Shown here: positions 29,136 through 40,545 of the stretch, one piece after another
Numbering within the stretch: position 1 is the stretch's first letter
Layout of the letters: the number at the start of each line of letters is the position of its first letter
Assembly (NCBI GenBank): GCA_021324815.1
Contig: JAJPIJ010000020.1
Coordinates: 1 to 64,000, forward strand
DNA length: 64,000 nucleotides
DNA from: Gammaproteobacteria bacterium
GTDB taxonomy: Bacteria; Pseudomonadota; Gammaproteobacteria; JAJPIJ01
Direction: 5' to 3'
Made by a program: the position numbers and the translations under genes
The notes under the pieces: generated by a model
Told to the model about the DNA's origin: nothing
Seen by the model: only the letters and a program-made list of their open reading frames with translations
The model's database searches: none

Positions 29136-30314
29136 TCATCTCTCCACGGCAATCGCGACACCCTGGCCGCCGCCGATGCACAGCGTGGCGAGACCCTTTT
29201 TGGCGTTGCGACGTTTCATTTCATGCAGCAGCGTCACCAGTATGCGGCAGCCGGAAGCGCCGATGGGGTGACCGAGCGCGACGGCGCCGCCGTTGACATT
29301 GACCTTGCTCACATCCCAGCCCAGATCCTTGTCCACGGACATGGCTTGGGCGGCGAAGGCCTCGTTGGCTTCTATCAAATCGAGATCGGCGACCGTCCAC
29401 CCCGCCTTTTGCAGGCAGCGCCGGGTGGCCGGGATGGGGCCGGTGCCCATGATCTTGGGGTCGACGCCGGCGCTGGCATAGGCCACGATTCTCGCCAGCG
29501 GTTGCAAGCCCAATTCGCCGGCCTTTTTTTCGCTCGTTACGATGACGGCGGCGGCGCCGTCGTTGATGCCGGAGGCGTTTCCCGCCGTCACCGTGCCGTC
29601 CTTGTCAAAGGCCGGACGCAGTTTGGCCAGCCCCTCGACGGTCGTGCCGTGGCGCGGATATTCATCCTTGTTGATGATGAGCGGCTCGCCCTTCTTCTGC
29701 GGGATCTCGATCGGGATGATCTCGTCGTTGAACCTGCCGGCCTTCTGCGCCGCCTCGGCCTTCTGCTGGGAGGCGGCGGCGAACCTGTCCTGGGCCTCGC
29801 GGGTGAAACCGTACTGCTTGACGATGTTCTCGGCGGTGACGCCCATGTGGCAGTTGTTGAAAACGTCGGTCAGGCCCTCGTTGATCATGTGGTCCTTCAG
29901 CGGCCAGTCGCCCATCTTGGTGCCGGTGCGGGATTTGGGCAGAAGGTGTGGGGCGAGGCTCATGTTTTCCTGGCCGCCGGCGATGATGACTTCGGCATCG
30001 CCCGCGCGGATGGCCTGCGCCGCCAGGGCCACCGCTTTGAGGCCGGAACCGCAGACCTTGTTGATGGTCATCGATGGGATGGTGTGCGGAAGACCGGCGT
30101 AGATCGCCGCCTGCCGCGCCGGATTCATTCCGACGCCTGCGGTCAGCACCTGACCCAGGATGACCTCGTCGATTTGTTCGGGTTTGAGATTGGTTTGCTT
30201 GAGCAGCGCCGCGATGACCTTGGCGCCGAGCTGCGCGGCCGGCGTGTCTGCGAATGCGCCGCCGAAATTGCCGATGGCGGTGCGTCCGGCGGCGACGATG
30301 ACTGTGTTTTGCAT
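29136..30314 (-). CDS. phaA: Acetyl-CoA acetyltransferase (beta-ketothiolase)
   Basis: Condenses two acetyl-CoA to acetoacetyl-CoA, the first PHB step. The 392-residue thiolase has the acyl-accepting Cys88 (KVCGSGLKA), [12 protein letters not shown] with the catalytic His, and the C-terminal Cys in [10 protein letters not shown]. Start ATG 30314 behind GGGAGAAG. First gene of phaA-phaB-phaR. Confidence 0.95.
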   Translation of the reverse strand: MQNTVIVAAGRTAIGNFGGAFADTPAAQLGAKVIAALLKQTNLKPEQIDEVILGQVLTAGVGMNPARQAAIYAGLPHTIPSMTINKVCGSGLKAVALAAQAIRAGDAEVIIAGGQENMSLAPHLLPKSRTGTKMGDWPLKDHMINEGLTDVFNNCHMGVTAENIVKQYGFTREAQDRFAAASQQKAEAAQKAGRFNDEIIPIEIPQKKGEPLIINKDEYPRHGTTVEGLAKLRPAFDKDGTVTAGNASGINDGAAAVIVTSEKKAGELGLQPLARIVAYASAGVDPKIMGTGPIPATRRCLQKAGWTVADLDLIEANEAFAAQAMSVDKDLGWDVSKVNVNGGAVALGHPIGASGCRILVTLLHEMKRRNAKKGLATLCIGGGQGVAIAVER

Positions 30315-30380
30315 GCTCTTCTCCCGATTTATTGAGAGGTATACATTACGTTGCACGGGGAAGGAAGCCCGCGTTTATCG

Positions 30381-30398
30381 TTCGCTGCACTGCACAAG
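30381..30398. promoter_or_regulatory. Predicted PhaR operator upstream of phaA
   Basis: TTCGCTGCACTGCACAAG on the plus strand, or CTTGTGCAGTGCAGCGAA on the minus strand, shares the TGCAGTGCA core with the phaE box and lies 67 bp upstream of the phaA start. If functional it would place phaA-phaB-phaR, and so phaR itself, under autoregulation. Confidence 0.45.
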
Positions 30399-30599
30399 AA
30401 ATGGTAACAAAAAGCGCGTGTCAGTGCCATAGGGGGAATCACGAATCACACCGCCTGGCAATGCATGTAGCATGCAAAATCTGTTTGACCATCGCGCGGT
30501 GCCCGGACAAGTGGCGGTTGGCTCCCGCCCCCCGGCCTTCCCGGCCACGCGGGGCAAAATCACGATCGCCGGCGGCGGGTGATCCAGCCGAAATCATCC

Positions 30600-32258
30600 A
30601 TGAGAGTCATGCGCCTGATTCTGTCTGTTTGTGTCGCGATCATGCTGGCCGCGCCGGCAGGGGCTGCCGAGCAGGTCGCGCTGCAACTCAAATGGGCCCG
30701 GTCCTATCAATTCGCCGGCTATTACATCGCCCGGGAGAAGGGCTATTACCGCGACGCCGGGTTGGATGTTGAAATCCGGGAGGGCGGTCCCGACATCGAC
30801 ATCGTCGGCGAGGTTGTCTCCGGCCGGGCCCAGTATGCGACGGGATCCGCCGGCCTGCTCTTGGATCGCTGCCGCGGCAAGCCCGTGGTCATCCTCGGGG
30901 TCATTTTCCAACATTCCCCCGACGTGTTAATCGTCGCGCGGGACTCGGACATCATCACGCCGCAACAGCTGGTCGGCAGGACGATCATGGACAGCGCCAG
31001 CACGCCGTCCATCAAGCCCATGCTGCTGAATGAAGCCGGGTCGCTCGACAAATTCAACTTTCTCGATCAGGCCGATGACAAGGAGGCGTTGATGGAGGGC
31101 AGGCTGGATGCCCTGTCCGCTTATCTCACCGATCAGCCCTACTTTTTCCACGAACACGGGTTTCCCATCCGGCTTTTCCGCCCGCTGCACTATGGGATCG
31201 ATTTCTACGGCGATAATCTTTTCACCTCCGAGCGGGAAATCAGTGCGCATCCGGAACGGGTGGCGGCCTTCCGGGGGGCCAGCATGCGGGGGTGGGAATA
31301 CGCCATGTCCCACCCGGACGAGACCATCAGGATTCTCCAGCAATACGGAACGTCCCGCACGGCCGAGCATTTGCGGTTCGAATATGAAACCATGCGGGAA
31401 TTATTGCTGCCCGATCTCATCGAGATCGGGCACATGAACGCGGGCCGATGGAAGAACATCGCTGATACCTATGTCCAGCTCGGCCAGTTGAATCGTGATT
31501 ATTCGCTGGAGGGAATGCTTTATGAGGAGGCGACGCCGCCGCCGGTTGAAAGATTGAAACGTGTGCTGGGCGCCACACTGGCAATGTTTCTGGCCGCCGG
31601 CGCGGCCATCCTGCTGCTGTGGTCCTTCAACCGGCGCCTGAACAAGCAAAAGATGATTATCCAGGAATACAACGTGCGCCTGCAGGCGCAGCTTGCCGAG
31701 AACATGGCCTTGCAGGCCAAGTTACGCGAGGAGGCCATCCGCGATCCGCTGACCGGATTGTTCAACCGCCGCTATCTCGAGGAGACGCTCGATCGCGAAT
31801 TATCAAGGGCCACCCGTGAACGAAGCCCCTTAAGCCTGGCCGTGCTGGACATCGATCACTTCAAACTTCTCAACGACACCCACGGACACGCCGCGGGGGA
31901 TGTCATGCTGCGGTCGCTGGCCGCGTTGCTGCGCGATCAAACGCGCGCGGAGGACGTGGTATGCCGCTACGGGGGGGAGGAATTCGTGGTGGTGCTGCCG
32001 GCGACGTCGCTCGCTCACGCCATGCAGCGCATGGGGCAGCTGCGATCCGCCGTTGAATCCCTGAGTGTGCGCCATGAGCAGCTGGTCCTGCAGGCCACGA
32101 TATCCATCGGCGTGGCGGCGTTTCCCGACCACGGCAGAACGAGCCGGCAACTGCTGCAGGCCGCCGACATCGCGCTGTATGAGGCCAAGCACGGCGGACG
32201 CAACCGCGTCACGGCCTGCAAGGCCGCTCCTCCGCCCCCCGGCGTTCAGCAGGCTTGA
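30600..32258 (+). CDS. Diguanylate cyclase with periplasmic NMT1/THI5-like sensor domain
   Basis: A 552-residue fusion. A signal/anchor segment is followed by a periplasmic NMT1/THI5-type solute-binding domain (about 25-310; LKWARSYQFAGYYIAREKGYYRDAGL is its hallmark), one membrane segment (about 330-350, ATLAMFLAAGAAILLLW), a short coiled coil, and a GGDEF domain with DIDHFKLLNDTHGH and active loop YGGEEF. RAED five residues upstream is an I-site. The protein should make cyclic di-GMP in response to a small periplasmic ligand, perhaps a pyrimidine or amine. Start ATG 30600 rather than GTG 30579. Confidence 0.88.
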   Translation: MRVMRLILSVCVAIMLAAPAGAAEQVALQLKWARSYQFAGYYIAREKGYYRDAGLDVEIREGGPDIDIVGEVVSGRAQYATGSAGLLLDRCRGKPVVILGVIFQHSPDVLIVARDSDIITPQQLVGRTIMDSASTPSIKPMLLNEAGSLDKFNFLDQADDKEALMEGRLDALSAYLTDQPYFFHEHGFPIRLFRPLHYGIDFYGDNLFTSEREISAHPERVAAFRGASMRGWEYAMSHPDETIRILQQYGTSRTAEHLRFEYETMRELLLPDLIEIGHMNAGRWKNIADTYVQLGQLNRDYSLEGMLYEEATPPPVERLKRVLGATLAMFLAAGAAILLLWSFNRRLNKQKMIIQEYNVRLQAQLAENMALQAKLREEAIRDPLTGLFNRRYLEETLDRELSRATRERSPLSLAVLDIDHFKLLNDTHGHAAGDVMLRSLAALLRDQTRAEDVVCRYGGEEFVVVLPATSLAHAMQRMGQLRSAVESLSVRHEQLVLQATISIGVAAFPDHGRTSRQLLQAADIALYEAKHGGRNRVTACKAAPPPPGVQQA

Positions 32259-32396
32259 AACAACAAACGCCGGATCGCGGCCGTGCGGAGCGCGCGGTGC
32301 GAGGGACGAGAAACCGGAGTTTGCGGGTCGGTAAATGGAGGATTTTCAGGTCAGAAAACAGCACGATGCCGCAGCCGGCGGTTTCGCGTCGATCTT

Positions 32397-32711
32397 TCAG
32401 CTGTGGCAGACGATTCCGGGAATACGCCGGCCCGAGGGCATGACGGCGAGACAGAAGCTGCCTTCCCTGGCGGCCGCTCTCGGGCGGTCATCGGGGTTCA
32501 CGTAGCGAGGAAAGATCCCCGAGGAAGTGCAGCAGCGGTACAAGGTTCCCTCATCCGGCGCGACGGGCGGCGGGCTCGCCACGCCCGGGGCGGTCCGGTC
32601 CGTGACCCCGGCTTGCCGCGGCTCACGGGAGGCATTGCCGGCGGCCGGCAGGACGGCCGCAGACGCCGCAGCGCAGCAGAGGATCAACAAGACGGTTTTG
32701 CAGTTCATCAC
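32397..32711 (-). CDS. Possible small secreted cysteine-containing protein
   Basis: A 104-residue frame starting MMNCKTVLLILCC with a plausible signal peptide (to about residue 27) and a cysteine motif TLYRCCTSSG, then VCHS at the end, loosely like DUF4124-type secreted proteins. There is no clear ribosome binding site. The surrounding 32259-32972 interval (714 bp) holds no other convincing gene, so this is offered as the best candidate only; other frames there have random composition. Confidence 0.35.
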   Translation of the reverse strand: MMNCKTVLLILCCAAASAAVLPAAGNASREPRQAGVTDRTAPGVASPPPVAPDEGTLYRCCTSSGIFPRYVNPDDRPRAAAREGSFCLAVMPSGRRIPGIVCHS

Positions 32712-32817
32712 CGCGGATCGAGGAAGTCTTCAGTAGTGTGGAGGGCAGCTGAGCTTTACCTCCTGTTTCAATTGACAAATGCTACGACCCGAAGGACAGG
32801 GTTGCAAGGCGCGCGCT

Positions 32818-32835
32818 GTTTGCTGCACGGCAAGG
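32818..32835. promoter_or_regulatory. Predicted PhaR operator upstream of the second phasin gene
   Basis: GTTTGCTGCACGGCAAGG resembles the other TGC-rich boxes (TTTGTTGCAGTGCAATAA at phaE). It lies 138 bp before the phasin start and directly upstream of a possible sigma-70 promoter, TTGATC (32839-32844) and TACTGT (32861-32866), spaced by 16 bp. The weakest of the four boxes. Confidence 0.4.
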
Positions 32836-32972
32836 TGGTTGATCCATGGATCGCCGCCTATACTGTCAGCAAGCTGAAATAATTTTCAGAAGCTGGGAAG
32901 AATTCTGGCACGGCTCATCATAACTTCTTGCGGGTCGCGCTTATCAAGACCCGGTTACAGAGGAGGTCGCAC

Positions 32973-33386
32973 ATGAGCGGATCCAAATCCGAATCCCAAT
33001 CCGTCGGTCCGGCGGACATGCTCTCCAATGCCTGGCAGGCGGCGACGAGACTTGGCGATATTCAACTCGCCATCTTCGACAAGCTGGCGAAGACACAGAA
33101 TGAACTGATGGCCTTGTGGATCGAATACGGCACCAGACAGATGCAGATATTCACGGGGCAGCGCAATCCCGCCGAGTGCGCGGCGATGGAATCGGATCTG
33201 ATCACGGAGTACTCGCCCAGGCTGTACGAACAGACGGCGAAGGTGTTCGATATCTTCAAGGCGGCGACCAATGATCTGGTCACCCAGTTCAACGGCCATC
33301 TTGCCTCCACGTCCGACATCCATGGCGATGAAGTCAAAAAACACCGCAAGGTGACAAAAATCTCCAAGCCGCCCGCCGTGGCCTGA
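32973..33386 (+). CDS. Phasin family protein
   Basis: A 137-residue helical protein with phasin-like features: a short Ser-rich N-terminus, long amphipathic helices (LGDIQLAIFDKLAKTQNELMALWIEYGTRQ, then ATNDLVTQFNGHL) and a basic tail. ATG 32973 follows GAGGAGG; 15 upstream codons are not conserved. It lies at the far end of the PHA locus, so it is probably a second granule-coat protein. Similarity to the phaP gene here is low, so the family call is structural. Confidence 0.65.
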   Translation: MSGSKSESQSVGPADMLSNAWQAATRLGDIQLAIFDKLAKTQNELMALWIEYGTRQMQIFTGQRNPAECAAMESDLITEYSPRLYEQTAKVFDIFKAATNDLVTQFNGHLASTSDIHGDEVKKHRKVTKISKPPAVA

Positions 33387-33452
33387 GCGCCGGCGGACGT
33401 CGATGCCACGGCAGAGGGGATGTTGACGGCCCTGCGATCGGGGGCCTGCGGA

Positions 33453-34883
<1,431 letters not shown>

Positions 34884-36074
34884 TTATATTCCCAGCAACG
34901 CCAGGGCCGGATATTCCAGATGCTCCTTGATGGCCGCGAGGAATTGCACCGCCTCGCGGCCGTCAATGATGCGGTGGTCGTAGGACACGGCCAGATACAT
35001 CATCGGACGGATGACGACCTGGCCGTTTTCAGCCACCGGCCGCTCCTGAATCTTGTGCATGCCGAGGATGGCGCTTTGCGGCGGATTGACGATCGGTGTG
35101 GACAGCAGCGAGCCGAACACGCCGCCGTTGGTGATGGTGAAGGTGCCGCCGGTCAGGTCCTCGATGGACAATTGATTGTTGCGTGCCTTCTCGGACAGGT
35201 CGCGCAGCCGCTTCTCGAAATCGGCGAAGGAGATTTGGTCGGCGTCGCGGATGACGGGCACCACCAGTCCGCGGGGGGCGCTGACCGCGATGCCCAGATC
35301 GAAGTAGTTGTGATACAGAATGTCATCACCCTCCACCGAGGCGTTGATGACGGGGAATTTTTTGAGCGCCTCGACCGCGGCCCGGGCGAAGAAGGACATG
35401 TAGCCGAGCTTGACGCCGTGGGCCTTCTCGAAGGCGTCCTTGTAGCGGTTGCGCAGCTCCATGATCGGCTGCATGTTGACCTCGTTGAAGGTGGTGAGCA
35501 GCGCGTTTTCGCGCTGGGCCTGCAGCAGCCGCTCGGCGGCGCGCTTGCGCAGCCGCGTCATCGGCACGCGCTGTTCCGCACGGCCGGCGGCGGGGGGAGG
35601 AGGGGCGGCGGCCGGCGCGGCACGGGTCAGATGCTCGATGACATCGGTCTTGGTGATGCGGCCTTCCCGGCCACTGGCCGCGATGGCGGCGGGGTCGAGG
35701 GCCTGCTCATCGACCAGCTTGCGCGCCGCGGGACTCAGCCTGGCGGCGGGCGTCGCCGTTTCCTTCGCCGGCGCGGGTTTTGGAGCCGCGGCGGGGGGCG
35801 CGGTTGCCGACGGCGCGGCCGTCGCGGTCGCGGCGGCGCTGGTGTCAAGGATGGCGAGCACCTCGTTGCTGACCACGGTCTCGCCGGTCTGTTTTTTGAT
35901 TTCCTTCAACACGCCGTTTTCCGGCGCCGCCACCTCCAGCGTGACCTTGTCGGTTTCAAGATCGATCAGGTTTTCGCCGCGGCGCACGGTTTCCCCCGCC
36001 TTTTTGCGCCATTCCAGCAGGGTGGCGTCGGGCGTCGATTCCGCGAGCACCGGCACCTTCACTTCGATGAGCAT
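34884..36074 (-). CDS. sucB: 2-Oxoglutarate dehydrogenase E2, dihydrolipoamide succinyltransferase
   Basis: Transfers succinyl groups to CoA in the TCA cycle. The 396-residue enzyme has one lipoyl domain with Lys43 in ETDKVTLEV, an Ala/Pro linker, an E3-binding domain ([22 protein letters not shown]) and the catalytic domain with [16 protein letters not shown] 36074 behind GGGGGG. Central gene of sucA-sucB-lpdA; 63 bp separates it from sucA. Confidence 0.96.
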   Translation of the reverse strand: MLIEVKVPVLAESTPDATLLEWRKKAGETVRRGENLIDLETDKVTLEVAAPENGVLKEIKKQTGETVVSNEVLAILDTSAAATATAAPSATAPPAAAPKPAPAKETATPAARLSPAARKLVDEQALDPAAIAASGREGRITKTDVIEHLTRAAPAAAPPPPAAGRAEQRVPMTRLRKRAAERLLQAQRENALLTTFNEVNMQPIMELRNRYKDAFEKAHGVKLGYMSFFARAAVEALKKFPVINASVEGDDILYHNYFDLGIAVSAPRGLVVPVIRDADQISFADFEKRLRDLSEKARNNQLSIEDLTGGTFTITNGGVFGSLLSTPIVNPPQSAILGMHKIQERPVAENGQVVIRPMMYLAVSYDHRIIDGREAVQFLAAIKEHLEYPALALLGI

Positions 36075-36137
36075 GCTGCCCCCCTTTCCTTGCCGCGCGA
36101 GCCGGCGTCCGACCGCCGCCGCCCCGCTAGTATACGC

Positions 36138-38993
36138 TCAGGCCGTTTTTTTCTTCTGCCCGGCGCGGCCGTGCAACCGCAGCGCGTCGCTGACGATGGT
36201 CTTCTGCTGTTCCAGGTGCAGGGCGTACGAGCCCACGGCGGGCGCGGCGGAATAAGGCCGCGCCACGATGATCATGGTCTGCGGCTCACGCAGGCAGCTG
36301 AACAGGTTGAGGCTTTCCAGCAGGAAGGCGCAGGCGCCCTGGTTGCGCGGCTCCTCCTGCACCCACACCACCTCCCGCGCGTTCGGGTAGCCCTCGATGG
36401 CGGCGCGCAGATCATTGCGCGGGAAGGGATAAAGCTGCTCGATGCGCAGAATCGCGATGTCCTCGATGCCGTTGGCGCGGCGGGCCTCGAGCAAATCGAA
36501 ATACACCTTGCCGCTGCACACCAGCACGCGATCCACCCCGTCCGGCGTGATGGGGTCGATTTCCTTGAGCACCATCTGGTAGCCGCGATCGGTGACATCC
36601 GCGAGCGTCGACACCGACAGCTTGTGGCGCAGCAGGCTCTTCGGCGTCATCACCACCAGCGGCCGCCGGTAGGGGCGCAGCATCTGCCGCCGCAGCAGAT
36701 GGAACATCTGCGCCGGCGTGCTGGGCACGCACACCTGCATGTTGTCCTCCGCGCACAGTTGCAGAAAGCGCTCCAGCCGGGCCGAGGAATGCTCCGGCCC
36801 CTGGCCGTCGTAGCCGTGCGGGAGGAACAGCGTCAATCCGCACAGCCGTCCCCACTTGGCCTCGCAGGAGGCGATGAACTGGTCGATGACCACCTGCGCA
36901 CAGTTGGCGAAATCGCCGAATTGCGCCTCCCAGATGACCAGCGCGTTCGGTTCGGAGCTGCTGTAGCCGTACTCGAAGCCCAGCACCGCCATTTCCGAAA
37001 GCGTGGAATTGATGACCAGGAACTGCGCCTGCCCCTCGCGAATGTGCTGCAACGGCAGGAAGGTTTCTCCGGTCTCCTGGTGGTGCAGAACGGCGTGGCG
37101 GTGGAAAAAGGTGCCGCGGGCGCTGTCCTGGCCGGACAGGCGCACCGGATACCCCTCATCCACCAGCGAGGCGTAGGCAAGCGTTTCGGCGAATCCCCAG
37201 TCCATCGGCTCCCTGCCCGCCGCCATTTCACGACGGGCCTCCATGATCCTGGCCACGCTCTTGTGCAGCTTGAAATTTTGCGGGTAGCTTGTGAACCGCC
37301 CGGCCAGCTGTCGCGCCTTTTCCAGCGGCAGGGTGGTATCGGCCAGCATCCACCACTGGCCGGCCTTGTAGGGCTCGAAATTCACCGCGTAGGTCTTGTC
37401 GAGGTTGCAAATCTGCGAGCGGGACACCGGCTGGTCCTCCTCCAGCATCTGCACGTACTGCTGCCGCATCTGCGCCGGATCATCGGCGCCGATCACCCCT
37501 TCCCGTTGCAGACGGTCGGCGTAGAGTTTGACCAGGCCGGGGTGCTGGCGGATGCGCTGATACATGATCGGCTGGGTGGCCATCGGCTCGTCGGATTCAT
37601 TGTGGCCGTGCTTGCGGAAGCAGACGAGATCGATGACGACGTCCTTCTTGAACGTCATGCGGTAATCGAGCGCCAGCAGGGCGATGCGCAGCACCGCCTC
37701 CGGATTGTCGGCGTTGACGTGGAAAATCGGCGCCTGCACGGTCTTGGCCACGTCGGTGCAATAGAGCGTGGAGCGCGAATCGAGCGGATCGGATGTGGTG
37801 AAGCCGATCTGGTTGTTGACGATGATGTGCACCGTGCCGCCGGTGGAATAGCCGCGCGTCTGCGAGAAATTGAAGGTCTCCATGACCACGCCCTGGCCGG
37901 CGAAGGCGGCGTCGCCGTGGATCAGGATGGGCAGCACCTGGCTGCGCGCGCTGTCGCGGCGGCGATCCTGCCTTGCGCGCACCGAGCCCTCGACCACCGG
38001 CGTGATGATCTCCAGGTGCGAGGGGTTGAAGGCCAGCGTCAGGTGCACCGGCCCGCCCGGCGTATCGATATCCGAGGAATAGCCCATGTGGTACTTCACA
38101 TCGCCGGAGCCGCTGCCGGCCTTCTTCCTGCCCTCGAATTCCTGCATCAACTCGGAGGGCATTTTGCCGACGATGTTCACGAGCACGTTGAGGCGCCCGC
38201 GGTGGGCCATGCCGATGACGATCTCCTTGACGCCGGCGCCCCCGCCGCCTTGGATCAACTCGTCGAGCAGCGGGATCAGCGTTTCGCCGCCTTCGAGCGA
38301 GAAGCGTTTCTGGCCGACGTATTTGGTATGCAGGTACTCCTCGAGGGCCTGGGCGGCGATGAGCCGCTCGAGGATTTGACGTTTCCTGTCGGCGGTGAAG
38401 GTCGCCGATGAGCCGGCCTCCAGGCGCTGCTGGATCCAGCGTTTTTGCGCGGTCTCGTTGATATGCATGTACTCGGCGCCGATCGAGCCGCAGTAGGTCC
38501 TTTTCAACGCCGCCACGAGGTCCCGCAGCTTCATCTCGGGCGCGCCGCCATGGAAGGAGCCGGTGTTGAATACCGTGTCCATGTCTTCCGGGCCGAGCCC
38601 GTGGAACGCGGGGTCCAGCTCGGCCACGGCGGGGCGTTCGTATTGGTGCAGGGGATCGAGGTCGGCCTGGCTGTGGCCGCGGAAACGGTGGGCATTGATG
38701 AGCTGGAGCACGGCCACCTGCTTTCTGGCGTAGGCATCGATTTCGCCTGCGGCGGCAGGAGCGGCGGGACGAGGGGGACGAGGCCGGGCCGCAGCCTCAC
38801 GCAGCCGTTCCTGAATCAAATCATGGCGTTGATCGCCGCCGCCGCGCGCCAGCTCGGTCTGCAACCGGTCGAAATAGTCCCGCCATTCCCCCGCGAGGCG
38901 CGCGGGATTGTCCAGGTAAGTCTCATACAACGCCTCGATATAGGCGGCGTTGCCGCTGTATAAGAATGACGGCAGCGTGATTTTCGGCGACAT
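36138..38993 (-). CDS. sucA: 2-Oxoglutarate dehydrogenase E1
   Basis: Thiamin-diphosphate enzyme that decarboxylates 2-oxoglutarate. The 951-residue product shows the N-terminal SFLYSGNAAYIEALYETYLDNP, GMAHRGRLNVL, HGDAAFAGQGVV (TPP region) and FLPHGYDGQGPEHSSARLER blocks of SucA. The frame also opens at TTG 39017; ATG 38993 is preferred because family alignment begins at MSPKITLPSFL-like sequence. First gene of the operon and divergent from gltA. Confidence 0.95.
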   Translation of the reverse strand: MSPKITLPSFLYSGNAAYIEALYETYLDNPARLAGEWRDYFDRLQTELARGGGDQRHDLIQERLREAAARPRPPRPAAPAAAGEIDAYARKQVAVLQLINAHRFRGHSQADLDPLHQYERPAVAELDPAFHGLGPEDMDTVFNTGSFHGGAPEMKLRDLVAALKRTYCGSIGAEYMHINETAQKRWIQQRLEAGSSATFTADRKRQILERLIAAQALEEYLHTKYVGQKRFSLEGGETLIPLLDELIQGGGGAGVKEIVIGMAHRGRLNVLVNIVGKMPSELMQEFEGRKKAGSGSGDVKYHMGYSSDIDTPGGPVHLTLAFNPSHLEIITPVVEGSVRARQDRRRDSARSQVLPILIHGDAAFAGQGVVMETFNFSQTRGYSTGGTVHIIVNNQIGFTTSDPLDSRSTLYCTDVAKTVQAPIFHVNADNPEAVLRIALLALDYRMTFKKDVVIDLVCFRKHGHNESDEPMATQPIMYQRIRQHPGLVKLYADRLQREGVIGADDPAQMRQQYVQMLEEDQPVSRSQICNLDKTYAVNFEPYKAGQWWMLADTTLPLEKARQLAGRFTSYPQNFKLHKSVARIMEARREMAAGREPMDWGFAETLAYASLVDEGYPVRLSGQDSARGTFFHRHAVLHHQETGETFLPLQHIREGQAQFLVINSTLSEMAVLGFEYGYSSSEPNALVIWEAQFGDFANCAQVVIDQFIASCEAKWGRLCGLTLFLPHGYDGQGPEHSSARLERFLQLCAEDNMQVCVPSTPAQMFHLLRRQMLRPYRRPLVVMTPKSLLRHKLSVSTLADVTDRGYQMVLKEIDPITPDGVDRVLVCSGKVYFDLLEARRANGIEDIAILRIEQLYPFPRNDLRAAIEGYPNAREVVWVQEEPRNQGACAFLLESLNLFSCLREPQTMIIVARPYSAAPAVGSYALHLEQQKTIVSDALRLHGRAGQKKKTA

Positions 38994-39017
38994 GTGGCTC
39001 AAGCGCTCAATCTTCAA

Positions 39018-39240
39018 AGAAGCTTGATTATCCGGCTGTTATACATGCCGCTTCAAGTAAAAAGTCCGGTCTGGGTCTTGCATTTGTCGCCCCTCCTGAT
39101 TTTTTGTTCCGGCAGCCGTGAATTATGAGCTTGCTGCGGCGCGCAATCCAGCGTTATTCTAGGCCGCCCCCGACGGGGGCATTTTAGTGGGCGGAGGGGC
39201 CGCAGCAGCAATTCATTCAAAACAGTTCTGGGGGGATGGA
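39018..39240. promoter_or_regulatory. Divergent sucA/gltA control region
   Basis: Non-coding sequence between two TCA cycle operons. A short GC hairpin GCCCCC(GAC)GGGGGC at 39166-39180 followed by ATTTTAG lies 60 bp before gltA and might attenuate or stabilise its leader. No clear sigma-70 boxes were identified with confidence. Confidence 0.4.
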
Positions 39241-40542
39241 ATGACGAAGCATACAGTGACGATCACGGATAACAAGACGGGCAAATCCATCGAATGTCCG
39301 GTGCACGAGGGCACCTATGGCCCGCCGGTCATTGACACCAAGACGTTGTACAGCGGCCTGGGGATGTTTACGCTCGATCCCGGCTTTTTAACCACCGCCA
39401 GTTGTCGCAGCAAGATCACCTTTCTGGATGGGGAGAAGGGCATCCTGCTTCATCGCGGCTACCCCATCGAGCAGCTCGCCGAGCACAGCACCTATCTCGA
39501 AGTGTGCTACCTGCTGTTGTACGGGGAACTGCCCACCCGCCGCCAGTACGAGGAATTCGAGGCCCAGGTCAAGTTCCGCAGCAACGTCCACGAGCGCGTC
39601 AATCACATGTATGCGGGCTACCTCTATGACGCGCACCCCATGTCCATCATGGTGGGCGTGATGGCGGCGCTGTCCTCCTATTACCACGAGGCGCTGGACT
39701 TGAATGATCCGGCGGATCGCGACCTCACCGCCAAGCGCGTCATCGCCAAAATGCCGACGCTGGCGGCGCAGTGCTACAAGTTCGCCATCGGCCATCCCTT
39801 CGTCTATCCCAACAACTCGCTCGGCTACGTCGAAAACTTCCTCAACATGATGTTTTCGCATCCCATGAGCACCTACACGCCCGATCCCGTCGCGGTGCGC
39901 GCCCTGGACGTGCTGCTGATCCTGCACGCCGATCACGAGCAGAACGCCAGCACCTCGACCGTGCGGCTGTCCGGCAGCGCCGAGGCCAACCCGTTCGCCT
40001 GCATCGCCGCGGGCATGGTGTCGCTGTGGGGCCGCGCCCACGGCGGCGCCAACGAGGCGGTGATCCACATGCTGAACGAGATCAAGACGCCGGACAACAT
40101 CCCGAAATTCATCGCCCGCGCCAAGGACAAGAAGGACACCTTCCGGCTCATGGGCTTCGGCCACCGCGTCTACAAGAACTTCGACCCGCGTTCGCGCGTG
40201 ATCCGCAAGGTCTGCTACGACCTCTTGGAGCGGCTGCCCAACAAGGTCGATCGGGCGCTGTTCGACACCGCGCTGAAGCTCGAGGACATCGCGCTCAAGG
40301 ACGAGTATTTCATCGAGCGCAAGCTCTATCCCAACGTCGACTTTTATTCCGGCATCATCTTGAAGGCGCTGGGCATTCCGCTCAGCATGTTCACGGTGAT
40401 CTTCGCGCTGGGCCGCTCGGTGGGCTGGATCGCGCAGTGGCTGGAGCTGATGGAGGATCCGGACTTCAAGATCGGCCGTCCACGGCAGCTCTACAACGGC
40501 GCGGAGAAGCGGGATTACGTGCCCTTCAACCAGAGAAGCTGA
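39241..40542 (+). CDS. gltA: Citrate synthase, type II
   Basis: Condenses acetyl-CoA with oxaloacetate. The 433-residue length and motifs fit the proteobacterial NADH-sensitive hexameric type: [57 protein letters not shown] with catalytic His and a later Asp. The start ATG 39241 has GGGGGATG upstream; an 18-codon N-terminal extension is not conserved. mdh follows 3 bp after the stop. Confidence 0.97.
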   Translation: MTKHTVTITDNKTGKSIECPVHEGTYGPPVIDTKTLYSGLGMFTLDPGFLTTASCRSKITFLDGEKGILLHRGYPIEQLAEHSTYLEVCYLLLYGELPTRRQYEEFEAQVKFRSNVHERVNHMYAGYLYDAHPMSIMVGVMAALSSYYHEALDLNDPADRDLTAKRVIAKMPTLAAQCYKFAIGHPFVYPNNSLGYVENFLNMMFSHPMSTYTPDPVAVRALDVLLILHADHEQNASTSTVRLSGSAEANPFACIAAGMVSLWGRAHGGANEAVIHMLNEIKTPDNIPKFIARAKDKKDTFRLMGFGHRVYKNFDPRSRVIRKVCYDLLERLPNKVDRALFDTALKLEDIALKDEYFIERKLYPNVDFYSGIILKALGIPLSMFTVIFALGRSVGWIAQWLELMEDPDFKIGRPRQLYNGAEKRDYVPFNQRS

Positions 40543-40545
40543 GCC

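Noticed and set aside
32283-32882. A 199-codon plus-strand frame in the 714-bp gap before the second phasin gene
   Set aside because: Arg/Gly-rich random-looking translation without start signals or similarity.
32905-32930. Sigma-54 promoter TGGCAC ... TTGC before the second phasin gene
   Set aside because: The spacing between the GG and GC elements is far longer than the required 10 bp.
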